Positions 53,396-61,511 of a stretch of 64,000 nucleotides of DNA are shown one piece after another. Location of the stretch: contig DUDB01000012.1 in assembly GCA_012959525.1 (NCBI GenBank), positions 1-64,000 on the forward strand, given 5' to 3'. The translations under genes were made by a program, and so were the position numbers. This stretch comes from Planctomycetota bacterium (GTDB taxonomy: Bacteria; Planctomycetota; UBA1135; GCA-002686595). The notes beneath the pieces are model-generated. The model did not search any database and was not told where the DNA came from. It was given only the letters and a program-made list of their open reading frames with translations. How positions within the stretch are numbered: position 1 is the first letter of the stretch; each line of letters opens with the position of its first letter.

Positions 53396-55279
53396 TCAGC
53401 AGGCCTTCGGGAGCGACAAGCCCGCAGCTTCCACGGAGGCCAAGAGCCTGTCGAAGCTCACCGGCTTGGCGAGGAAGCCATCCATACCCGCAAGCCGGCA
53501 GCGCTCCTGGCCGCCCTCGAAGGCCCCCGCAGTAACCGCAAGGATGGGCACCCGATCCGCCCCCCTCGCCCGCTCCAGGGACCGAATCTGCCGGGTGGCC
53601 TCAAACCCGTCCATGACGGGCATCTGGACGTCCATCAGGATCACGTCGAACGTGTTGCGTTCTACGGCCTCTACGGCCTGGGCTCCGTCCGCGGCCTGCA
53701 CAGCCTCGTGCCCACCGCGCTCCACCACCACGCTGGCAAGCTTGCGATTGACCGCGTTGTCGTCCACCACCAGCACCCGCAACGGTGTGGGCCTGCGAGA
53801 ATCCCCTGCCTCCTGCTCCCGATCGCCTAGTGGAAGAGGCAAGGCGAGGGTCACAGCCAGCCCAACAGATTGGCGGCCCTTGATGGTCAGACTGCCACCC
53901 ATCAATTGTGCCAAGCGCGACGAGATCGCAAGGCCAAGCCCAGCACCCCCATGTGAGCGGGTCGTGGATCCGTCAGCTTGCTGGAAAGGCTCAAGCCAAT
54001 CCAAGGGGTCCGCACCCCCAAGCCCCGGTCCCGTATCCAGCACTTCGAGCAACACCCCCCGCCCATCAGGGCCCGGACCGAGGCGGCAGGACACCACGCC
54101 GTGTTCAGTGAACTTGACTGCATTATCAAGCAGGTGTCCGACGATCTGATCCACGCGCCCGCGGTCTCCAAGCCTCAAGGGGCTCCAATCGGCCGCCAGT
54201 TCAAAGGACAGGCGCAGTCCCTTCTCCAGAGCCGCAACACGGGCCTGATTGACTCGACCCGCGAGAACCTCCCCGACATCGAACGTGCTGATCTCCAGCT
54301 GCACGGCCTCGTTTTCGATTGCGGACCAATCAAGTACGCCCCTCACCAGATGTAGCATCTCCTGACCGGAACGCTGAACGTCCTGCAATCGGTCCAGGCA
54401 TTCGCCACTTGGGGTGTCGCGCGTGAGTAGATCCGTGAGCCCAAGAATTCCATTCAAGGGCGTGCAGAGTTCGTGGCTCATGTTGGCCAGGAATTCAGAA
54501 CGGGCACGCTCTGCGGCTTGTGCGCGATCGAGGGCCACCGTGAGGTTCGACAGGGCCGTGTCCTTCTCGGCTCCGATTTTGACCAACTCCCGGTTGCGGG
54601 CCTCCAAGCCCGCCTGAGCATCGTGCACGTTGACCCGCATCTGTTCCATCGTCCCCGCGAGGCGGCCCAATTCCGCCGAGCCCACCCGGGGTATCGGTGT
54701 ATCGAAGTCTCCACTGGACAGCGCTCGCGTGCGCGCGTCCAGCACCTCCAACGGCCGGCCGAGGTGGCGCCGTAGCATGCCCGCGAGGATGCCCGCCAGA
54801 ACCACGAAGCTGGCGAGGCTCAACCAGATGATCTCCCAAGCGCGTTGCTCGAGGAGACCCTCCGTCCGCGCCTTGGACAGGCTCAAGTGTAGGGTTCCGA
54901 AGAGCTGGGACTCCGCGCCGGCAATTTCCAAGCGAATGGGCGCGCTGTGGTGACTGACGCCATCCTCTAGATCGCGCCCTCGCTCCGCTTGAGACAAAAC
55001 CTCTCCGCCGCGCATGACGCTCACCTCCACCACGTCCCCATCAGCGTCGACCAGATCTCGCACGAAGGTGTCGATGACCGGGTAGTCGCGCGCGGCCAAG
55101 GGCTCGAGGCAATAGATGGCACCCGAGTGCACGAGGCGCTCCCCAAGCAGAAACTGATCGCCCTCAAGTAGCTCGCGGTCCTCCTGGAAGGAGTGGCGGC
55201 CCACGACGAACGAAACGCCGGCCACAATGACCAGCGTCGCGCCGATGAACCTCCAGGCGAGAGGGAGACCGTTTTGCAC
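53396..55279 (-). CDS. Hybrid sensor histidine kinase with receiver domain
   Basis: A 627-residue membrane sensor kinase. Layout: transmembrane helix 11-27, periplasmic domain about 30-146, second helix about 150-168, HAMP 170-225, coiled coil, HisKA with His269 (SHELCTPLNG; Cys272 where Arg is usual), HATPase with DNAVKF, DTGPGLGG and HGGAGLGL, and a receiver with phospho-acceptor Asp550 (VILMDVQMPVMDG). It starts with GTG at 55279, two bases after the stop of the PhnD-like gene, so the binding protein is the likely ligand presenter. No Hpt or DNA-binding regulator is encoded nearby, so the downstream partner is elsewhere. Confidence 0.93.
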   Translation of the reverse strand: MQNGLPLAWRFIGATLVIVAGVSFVVGRHSFQEDRELLEGDQFLLGERLVHSGAIYCLEPLAARDYPVIDTFVRDLVDADGDVVEVSVMRGGEVLSQAERGRDLEDGVSHHSAPIRLEIAGAESQLFGTLHLSLSKARTEGLLEQRAWEIIWLSLASFVVLAGILAGMLRRHLGRPLEVLDARTRALSSGDFDTPIPRVGSAELGRLAGTMEQMRVNVHDAQAGLEARNRELVKIGAEKDTALSNLTVALDRAQAAERARSEFLANMSHELCTPLNGILGLTDLLTRDTPSGECLDRLQDVQRSGQEMLHLVRGVLDWSAIENEAVQLEISTFDVGEVLAGRVNQARVAALEKGLRLSFELAADWSPLRLGDRGRVDQIVGHLLDNAVKFTEHGVVSCRLGPGPDGRGVLLEVLDTGPGLGGADPLDWLEPFQQADGSTTRSHGGAGLGLAISSRLAQLMGGSLTIKGRQSVGLAVTLALPLPLGDREQEAGDSRRPTPLRVLVVDDNAVNRKLASVVVERGGHEAVQAADGAQAVEAVERNTFDVILMDVQMPVMDGFEATRQIRSLERARGADRVPILAVTAGAFEGGQERCRLAGMDGFLAKPVSFDRLLASVEAAGLSLPKAC

Positions 55280-55281
55280 CG

Positions 55282-56175
55282 CTACCTGCCTCCACTCCCG
55301 CGGGCCACGACGGTTGCCTCCGAGGCATTAAACCGGCGAGCAGCCTGCATCCCCTGGCGCACGAAATCGTAGTGGGCATCCGAGGAAGGCACGAAGCAAT
55401 CCACTCCGAAGGCAGCCAGTGCGTCTGCGTCCTTGAGGGAGACCAGCGTCTGAGTGAGCGCCGCGCTCACTCCCGCGCTCAGACCTTCACGGGCGATCCA
55501 CGGCTTGGTCACGTTGTCGAAGGCTTGCACCACCACAAGAGACCCATCCTCGTTCATCTTTTTGAACGTACTCTCCTTGAGAGAGCCGGCGTCGCAATCC
55601 CCCAATTGAACCGCACGTGCCACCTTGTCGTGACGGCCGAGAAACTCGTACCCAGACAAGCTGCGGGAAGACAGACCGGCTTTAACCAACTGCTCCTGTG
55701 CCAGATAGCGACCGATGGTTGAGTTCTCGTCCCCGAAGGCAAAGCGCTTGCCCTTCAAGTCCGCGAGGCTCGCAATACCCGCATCTTTGCGGGCCACGAT
55801 AAGGCCCTTGAATCGCGTCTTCCCCTTCTTCTGCTCCATGGCGAGAAGGTGGACGTTCTTGTTGCGCTGCTTAGCGAGCACGTAGGAGGCAGGGCCGAAG
55901 CGGACGAAGTCCACCTTGCCCGTCGCAAGGGCTGCGATCCCCTCCTCGTAGGAGCGAAAAATGCGCAGCTCGACCTCCACCTCCCGGCCCATTCGCCGCC
56001 CGGCATCATCCTGAATGGCCTCGAGCATGGGCATGAACTTGCGGTACATCTCGGTGGCCTTGTCGGTCTGGTAGAGACCGAAGGTCAACTGCAGCGGCTC
56101 GATCGCAACCGGGTGCGGATCTTGAGGGACGAGCGGGAGAGCAGGGCAGAAGCAGAGAAGTAGGTTTGAAAGCAC
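55282..56175 (-). CDS. PhnD-like periplasmic phosphate/phosphonate-type binding protein
   Basis: A 297-residue exported binding protein of the PhnD/phosphite/phosphonate family. Seen: LTFGLYQTDKATEMYRKF, LATGKVDFVRFGPASYVLA, SLADLKGKRFAFGDENSTIG, and DCDAGSLKESTF (the G-x-x-D-A/x-G segment that contacts ligand). The start is set to GTG 56175, with AAGGAG seven bases upstream and a short signal peptide (LSNLLLCFCPALPLV); an ATG at 56232 gives a basic leader and is less likely. No permease or ATPase accompanies it; instead it is two bases from a hybrid histidine kinase gene, suggesting a sensory rather than uptake role. The ligand is unknown. Confidence 0.85.
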   Translation of the reverse strand: MLSNLLLCFCPALPLVPQDPHPVAIEPLQLTFGLYQTDKATEMYRKFMPMLEAIQDDAGRRMGREVEVELRIFRSYEEGIAALATGKVDFVRFGPASYVLAKQRNKNVHLLAMEQKKGKTRFKGLIVARKDAGIASLADLKGKRFAFGDENSTIGRYLAQEQLVKAGLSSRSLSGYEFLGRHDKVARAVQLGDCDAGSLKESTFKKMNEDGSLVVVQAFDNVTKPWIAREGLSAGVSAALTQTLVSLKDADALAAFGVDCFVPSSDAHYDFVRQGMQAARRFNASEATVVARGSGGR

Positions 56176-56182
56176 AGGAGGT

Positions 56183-56188
56183 CTCCTT
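56183..56188 (-). promoter_or_regulatory. Ribosome-binding site deciding the GTG start of the PhnD-like gene
   Basis: AAGGAG on the minus strand lies seven bases before GTG 56175. It is one of the best Shine-Dalgarno matches in the window and is the reason the GTG start was preferred over the upstream ATG. Confidence 0.6.
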
Positions 56189-56348
56189 GAGAGTGGCGGA
56201 ACCCTGTCTTTTCGGGTTCCTGCGGGCTGCACCTTGATCCCCAGGGTCGGGAGGACGCGGATTACGCTAAAACCCTCGCAAGCGCCTTCCAGAGCCCCTT
56301 CCAGCCCTCCGGCAATCCCGAAACGGGACGGACCTACACCCCCGCCTA

Positions 56349-56367
56349 CCCGCTAGTGGCTAGCGGG
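56349..56367. repeat. Perfect 8-bp hairpin overlapping the galE stop codon
   Basis: CCCGCTAG, loop TGG, CTAGCGGG: a perfect 8-base stem with a three-base loop. The galE stop codon (56360-56362) lies inside the stem. No T-run follows on the minus strand, so it is not a standard intrinsic terminator. It could stabilise the transcript 3' end or slow termination. Confidence 0.5.
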
Positions 56368-57385
56368 ACTCGGCGCAGGAGCTGGGGTAGCCATCGGGGT
56401 GAGCACGCTTGAAGCGCCAGGCATCCTCGATGATGGTGTTCAAGTCCGCGCGCTGTGGTGTCCAGCCCAGCACGGAAGCGGCCCGGGTACCGCCACTAAC
56501 CAAGAAGGCAGGGTCCCCCTCACGAGGTTCGACCACGGTCACCGGAATCGGGTGGCCCGTAACCTCTCTTGCCGCCTGAACGATCTCAAGCACGCTGAAC
56601 CCTTGCCCGGTTCCAAGGTTGCAGGTCAGCGACTCCACCCCGCCCTGCAGCAGACTGATCGCACTCAAGTGTGCCTGAGCCAGGTCGCAGACGTGGATGT
56701 AGTCTCGCACGCAAGTGCCATCCGGGGTGGGATAGTCCTGCCCGAAGATCTTCAGTTCATCTCGTTGCCCCGACGCCACCTCCAGGAGGAGGGGAATCAG
56801 ATGGGTCTCGGGAATGTGAACCTCTCCCAAGGTTCCATCCGGCGAGGCGCCAGCGGCGTTGAAGTACCGCAAGCAGGCATGGCGCATCCCGTAGGCGCGG
56901 CTAAAACTCGCCAGGATGTTCTCAACGTCGAGCTTGGTCTGGCCATAGGGCGTGATCGGCCCCAATGGCGCGTCGTCCGGGATCGGCACGACCTCGGGTT
57001 GACCATAGGTTGCGCAGGTGGACGAAAACACCACGTCGCGCACGCCCGCGCGTTGAAGCTCCCGAAAGAGATTGAGCGAGTTGACCACATTGGCCTGATA
57101 GTAAAGGCCGGGCTCGGTGACGGACTCGCCGACATAGCACTTGCCAGCAAAGTGCATGGCCGCCACAGGCTTGAAGCGTTGGATGGCGTCCGCGATCGCA
57201 CCCGTGTCGGCCAGGTCCCCCTGAACGAACTCACCCCGGACCGCCTCCCTGTGGCCGGCTGACAGGTCATCGAACACAACCGTCTCAACCCCCCGCTCCA
57301 TGAGCAGCTGCGCCGCATGACTGCCGATGTATCCGGCACCGCCTGTAATGAGGACGGGCCCCCTAGGAGTGGTGAGTGCTGACAT
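56360..57385 (-). CDS. galE: UDP-glucose 4-epimerase
   Basis: A 341-residue extended short-chain dehydrogenase with nucleotide motif GGAGYIGSH (15-23), catalytic SSTCATYG and YGQTK (Tyr near 146, Lys near 150), and typical CVRDYIHVCDLAQAH and NLGTGQGFSVLEI. It interconverts UDP-glucose and UDP-galactose with tightly bound NAD, feeding surface glycan synthesis. Length matches the family. It is transcribed after aroA with a 16-base gap and ends in a hairpin that includes its stop codon. Confidence 0.96.
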   Translation of the reverse strand: MSALTTPRGPVLITGGAGYIGSHAAQLLMERGVETVVFDDLSAGHREAVRGEFVQGDLADTGAIADAIQRFKPVAAMHFAGKCYVGESVTEPGLYYQANVVNSLNLFRELQRAGVRDVVFSSTCATYGQPEVVPIPDDAPLGPITPYGQTKLDVENILASFSRAYGMRHACLRYFNAAGASPDGTLGEVHIPETHLIPLLLEVASGQRDELKIFGQDYPTPDGTCVRDYIHVCDLAQAHLSAISLLQGGVESLTCNLGTGQGFSVLEIVQAAREVTGHPIPVTVVEPREGDPAFLVSGGTRAASVLGWTPQRADLNTIIEDAWRFKRAHPDGYPSSCAESR

Positions 57386-57401
57386 TGTTTCAGTCTATCG
57401 A

Positions 57402-58754
57402 TCAGGGTTGGGTGTTTGCCCCAGCCTGTTTCAAGTCCTCCCAGAAGTTGGGGTAGGACTTCCCGACACAGTCGCAGCCTGTAATGCGCACTCCTGTAAA
57501 GCTAAGCCCTAACAGTGCAAACGTAAACGCCATGCGGTGGTCACCCGCCGGATCCAAGACGGTGGGTTCGACGCCCGCAGGGGAATGCTCAGGGGCGGCG
57601 TCCACACTCAGCCAGTCGGGCCCCGTGCGGACCTGCCACCCCAGTCGACTCAGAGCATGGGCCACCCCACTCAAGCGTGGGCTCTCCTTGCCTTCAAGCG
57701 TACCGAGGCCCTCCAGAAGGCAGGCCTCCCCCGAATGCAAGCAGGCTATAGCCCCGACCGCGGCCAGGATTGGAGCAAGGTCCGGCTCCCCAGACAGGTC
57801 GAGCCTCGCTCCCCGGCAGGGGATACCACTGGCGACGGCCCCGCGCGCATCCACTGCCCCACGGCACCCGAAGGCACGCAGGTGCTCGATGATCCTAATG
57901 TCCCCCTGCACGGAACCGGAAGTGAGCCCCGCAACCCGGACCTTCCCGCCGCTGACACACCCCGCCGCCAACATCACGGCGGCTGCCGAAGCGTCAGGCT
58001 CCACCGCGATCTCCGTGGCGGGCGCCCTCAATGTTCCCTTTACCGTGAACAGCCCGTTCACCTCATCCACCTCGACGCCGAACTCCGAGAGAACGGATTC
58101 GGTCATGCGTAGGTAGGGTGCACTCGGGATGGCACCCTCCACCGCCAATGTCCCTCCGCCGCCAGCAGCGAGTGCAAACAGCAGAGCGCTGACCTCCTGG
58201 CTGGAAGAAGGCTCTCGGATAGAAAGCCGCGGGGGGCAGACCACCGGTTCAATCTCCAAAGGCCACCCAGGGGAATCCGTCACCCCGACAGTAGGGCGAG
58301 AGCGGATGTGGGCTCCGGCCTTAATGAGTGCCTCCATCAAGGCTGGACTCGTTCGAGAGGCCAAGGTACCTTCAGGCATGACTCGAACGGGTTGCCAGGA
58401 TCGCCCGCCTAGAGCCACGCATGCGGTCAACAGGCGAGCCGAAGTCCCCGACTCCCCCACGGACAGCGTGAGCATCTGCTGCTTGGACCCCTGAGTGGGC
58501 CAGCGTGCACTCTCACATGCACCCCCCGGACCCCAATCCCCCCCGGACAGACCGCTCAAGGCACTCGATAAGGATTCCACATCACGGCATTGCGGTAATC
58601 CACGGATCTGAGTCTGGCCCTCGGCCAGGAACGCGGCCAGGAGATACCGCTGGGCCAGAGACTTGGACCCGGGAGCGTACACCTCCCCCGAGACGCACCC
58701 CCCGGGCAGCACCGTCACCCCAGATCCGATCAACTCGCTTGCAGTGGACGCCAT
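57402..58754 (-). CDS. aroA: 3-phosphoshikimate 1-carboxyvinyltransferase (EPSP synthase)
   Basis: A 450-residue enzyme of the shikimate pathway joining phosphoenolpyruvate to shikimate 3-phosphate. Seen: APGSKSLAQRYLLAAFL (substrate-binding Lys), GESGTSARLLTA, SSQEVSALLFAL, VEPDASAAAVMLA and the C-terminal DPAGDHRMAFTFALLGL. The GxAGTxxR motif is GESGTSAR here, with Ser replacing Ala next to Gly. ATG 58754 is preferred over 58847, whose extra residues overlap the opposing purC. It diverges from purC over 76 bases. Confidence 0.95.
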   Translation of the reverse strand: MASTASELIGSGVTVLPGGCVSGEVYAPGSKSLAQRYLLAAFLAEGQTQIRGLPQCRDVESLSSALSGLSGGDWGPGGACESARWPTQGSKQQMLTLSVGESGTSARLLTACVALGGRSWQPVRVMPEGTLASRTSPALMEALIKAGAHIRSRPTVGVTDSPGWPLEIEPVVCPPRLSIREPSSSQEVSALLFALAAGGGGTLAVEGAIPSAPYLRMTESVLSEFGVEVDEVNGLFTVKGTLRAPATEIAVEPDASAAAVMLAAGCVSGGKVRVAGLTSGSVQGDIRIIEHLRAFGCRGAVDARGAVASGIPCRGARLDLSGEPDLAPILAAVGAIACLHSGEACLLEGLGTLEGKESPRLSGVAHALSRLGWQVRTGPDWLSVDAAPEHSPAGVEPTVLDPAGDHRMAFTFALLGLSFTGVRITGCDCVGKSYPNFWEDLKQAGANTQP

Positions 58755-58830
58755 GGCTCCCGATTGTAGTCCCTCGGGAACCCTGACATACTCCGCGCCC
58801 GGATCATCCTGACAGCCCCTACCCACACCC

Positions 58831-59745
58831 ATGTCCAACGACTCCATCTACCTTGGGCGCGACAACGCCCCCCCCGGCCTGAAGCAGATCGCCAGCGGCA
58901 AGGTGCGCGACATCTACGAGATCGACTCTGGTCGACTGCTCTTCGTAACAACCGATAGGATCTCCGCGTTCGACGTGGTGATGGATGACGGCATCCCCCA
59001 TAAGGGACGCGTCCTCACCGCTATTGCCGAGCATTGGTTCGGCCGCACCGAGGACATCCTTCCCAACCACCTGCTCAGTACAGATCTGGGTGAGCTTGAA
59101 GGCCTAGATAGCGAGTGGCGCGAGCGCCTTGAGGGGCGCTGCATGATCGTACGGCGCTGCGAGCCGGACCCCATCGAGTGGGTTGTGCGTGGGCACATAG
59201 CCGGATCCGGCTGGAAGGAATACCAACAGTCGGGAACCGTGTGCGGCATCTCCCTTCCTGAAGGTCTGGGGCTTGCTCAAGAGTTGCCCGAGCCCATCCT
59301 GACCCCCACGACAAAGTTCGAGGCCCACGACCGTCCGCTTTCGCCTTCAGAAGCCGCTGACCTGGTCGGGGACGAGCGTTACAGGGAAGGGGAGGCATTC
59401 GTGATGGCCCTCTTCGAGCGTGGCACCAAGGAACTGGCTGAGCTTGGAATACGCTTGGCCGACACGAAGTTCGAGCTCGGTACCTGGCAGGGCCAGACGC
59501 TTCTGATCGACGAAGCCCTAACACCGGACTCCTCGCGATTCTGGGCAGAGGACCGCTACAGGGTCGGCATCAGCCCACCGAGTTACGACAAGCAGATCCT
59601 GCGCGACTACCTGGAGACTCTCGACTGGAACAAGGAGTACCCGGCCCCCGCGCTGGACCCCGCAGTCCTACTGAAGGTTGGCATGAGTTACCTCGAAATT
59701 TGCCAGTTGATCACCGGCTCCTCCCCCGTGGAGGTCACATCGTGA
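58831..59745 (+). CDS. purC: SAICAR synthase
   Basis: A 304-residue phosphoribosylaminoimidazole-succinocarboxamide synthase of the longer (about 300 residue) subfamily. Seen: SGKVRDIYEIDSGRLLFVTTD, RISAFDVVM, VVRGHIAGSGWKEYQQSGT, ILTPTTKFEAHDRPLS and LIDEALTPDSSRFW. It catalyses ATP-dependent ligation of aspartate to CAIR in purine synthesis. It overlaps purE by GTGA, so product and substrate-forming enzymes are translationally coupled. Confidence 0.97.
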   Translation: MSNDSIYLGRDNAPPGLKQIASGKVRDIYEIDSGRLLFVTTDRISAFDVVMDDGIPHKGRVLTAIAEHWFGRTEDILPNHLLSTDLGELEGLDSEWRERLEGRCMIVRRCEPDPIEWVVRGHIAGSGWKEYQQSGTVCGISLPEGLGLAQELPEPILTPTTKFEAHDRPLSPSEAADLVGDERYREGEAFVMALFERGTKELAELGIRLADTKFELGTWQGQTLLIDEALTPDSSRFWAEDRYRVGISPPSYDKQILRDYLETLDWNKEYPAPALDPAVLLKVGMSYLEICQLITGSSPVEVTS

Positions 59746-60266
59746 AGGTTGCCCTACTCATGGGATCGGACTCCGACCTAAAGAGGTTAGAGCCCTGTCT
59801 CGCCGTACTGGCCAAACTCGAGATCCCTTACCTGGCTCGAGTTCTCTCCGCTCACCGCACCCCCGAAGCCCTGGCCGCATTTGTCCAGGAAGAGGCCCCG
59901 GCACAGTCCGTGCGCGTCTTCATCTGTGCAGCGGGGGGCGCAGCCCATCTGGCCGGCGTCGTGGCTGCCCATACAAACCTGCCCGTCCTGGGCATCCCCA
60001 TGGACAACCCTCCTCTCGGCGGCCTGGACGCCCTACTGGCCACGGTCCAGATGCCTGGCGGGGTACCCGTCGCGACCTTGGGCGCCGGTTCGGGGGGCCC
60101 CATCAACGCAGCCCTCCACGCCGCTCGCATCCTCGCCCTCGGGGATGATGGCCTGGCCGAACGGGTAGAGTCCTACCGCCAGGAGCAGGCGGCGAACGTG
60201 GTTGCCAAGGATGCCAAACTCCAAGCGCACCTACTGAAATCTGCCGGAGAGGCCCAGGGCGCTTGA
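59742..60266 (+). CDS. purE: N5-carboxyaminoimidazole ribonucleotide mutase
   Basis: A 174-residue PurE starting with GTG 59742 in a GTGA overlap with purC. Seen: [36 protein letters not shown], and [15 protein letters not shown], the class I PurE signature. It converts N5-CAIR to CAIR, the PurC substrate. The partner PurK is not in the window. Its stop overlaps the TTG start of mtnA. Confidence 0.95.
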   Translation: MKVALLMGSDSDLKRLEPCLAVLAKLEIPYLARVLSAHRTPEALAAFVQEEAPAQSVRVFICAAGGAAHLAGVVAAHTNLPVLGIPMDNPPLGGLDALLATVQMPGGVPVATLGAGSGGPINAALHAARILALGDDGLAERVESYRQEQAANVVAKDAKLQAHLLKSAGEAQGA

Positions 60267-61348
60267 GTCAAGGAACTTACGTCCAGACCCTTTGCTGGGT
60301 AGGGGGCTGTCCTGGTCACGTCTCCATGGTGGAGCAGACTCTCCTGCCCGCGCAGCATGAGCAACTCGCTGTGCGCACCGTGCCCGAGATGGTGGACGCC
60401 ATCTACCGCCTGGCGGTACGCGGCGCACCGGCCATCGGTGTGGCCGCCGCCTTCGGCGTACTCCTCGGGGTCCAGGATCAGGGTGGCCTAGAGCGCGGCG
60501 CCTTCCTTGGACATGCTCAAGCCGTGTGCGATGAATTGGCCACGGCCCGTCCCACCGCGGTCAATCTCTTCTGGGCGCTCAATCGCATGCGAGACCGATT
60601 GGCCAAGGACGAGGCGACCGGCGCTGACGTACCTGCCCTGATCGGAGGCCTCTTTGAGGAGGCCCATGCCATCTACGAGTCCGACCGCGCCACCTGCCGC
60701 CGCATGGGCGAGATCGGCGCGGAGTTGATCACGGACGGCCAGTCGCTACTCACTCACTGCAATGCCGGAGCCCTGGCAACGGCAGGCATGGGTACGGCCC
60801 TGGCGCCCATGTACGTGGCCGCCGAGCAGGGCAAGAAGATCCACGTCTTCGCCGATGAAACCAGGCCCCTCCTGCAGGGTGCCCGCATCACAGCCTGGGA
60901 GTTGATGCAGGCCGACATCGACGTCACCCTGATAACCGATAGCATGGCAGCGTGCGTTATGCAGGAGGGCAAGGTGGACGCCGTCTTTGTGGGCTCCGAC
61001 CGCATCGCCGCCAATGGGGACGTCTGCAACAAGATCGGAACCTACGGCGTGGCGCTATGCGCACAGGCCCATGACATCCCGTTCTATGTAGTGGCGCCAC
61101 TCTCGACGATCGACCCGAGCCTCTCGGACGGCTCTCTCATCCCAATCGAGGAGCGCCCCCCAGCAGAAATCACCGAAGGCTTTGGCCGCCGCACGGCGCC
61201 CGAGGGTGTGATGACCTATAGCCCGGCCTTTGACGTCACCCCTGCCCGCCTGGTGACAGGGCTCATCACAGAGGTGGGCCTGCTTCAAGCACCGGACACG
61301 GAATCGATCCTGGACGCCCTGGCGCGGGGTGAACAGGGCGCCACCTGA
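60263..61348 (+). CDS. mtnA: S-methyl-5-thioribose-1-phosphate isomerase
   Basis: A 361-residue enzyme of the methionine salvage pathway, homologous to eIF2B subunits. Seen: VRGAPAIGVAAAFG, LLTHCNAGALATAGMGTAL (catalytic Cys), VFADETRPLLQGARITAWEL and VFVGSDRIAANGDVCNKIGT (catalytic Asp). It starts with TTG 60263 overlapping the purE stop (TTGA). Grouping with purE/purC suggests shared regulation of purine and adenosine-derived salvage, but other salvage genes are not present here. Confidence 0.95.
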   Translation: MSQGTYVQTLCWVGGCPGHVSMVEQTLLPAQHEQLAVRTVPEMVDAIYRLAVRGAPAIGVAAAFGVLLGVQDQGGLERGAFLGHAQAVCDELATARPTAVNLFWALNRMRDRLAKDEATGADVPALIGGLFEEAHAIYESDRATCRRMGEIGAELITDGQSLLTHCNAGALATAGMGTALAPMYVAAEQGKKIHVFADETRPLLQGARITAWELMQADIDVTLITDSMAACVMQEGKVDAVFVGSDRIAANGDVCNKIGTYGVALCAQAHDIPFYVVAPLSTIDPSLSDGSLIPIEERPPAEITEGFGRRTAPEGVMTYSPAFDVTPARLVTGLITEVGLLQAPDTESILDALARGEQGAT

Positions 61349-61511
61349 CCCCAGCGGTCCGAGAATCCGACCTTTCTCAGATTGGGACGCGACTGTGCCT
61401 AATGTGCCAAAAATGGGTCAATCAAGCAGTTTGTGGTAGTCTTGTATTGTCTCCGTCCCTACCGGCAAAACATAGGCCTGAAACCCAAGCCCACGTCTCA
61501 AAAGCAATCCC

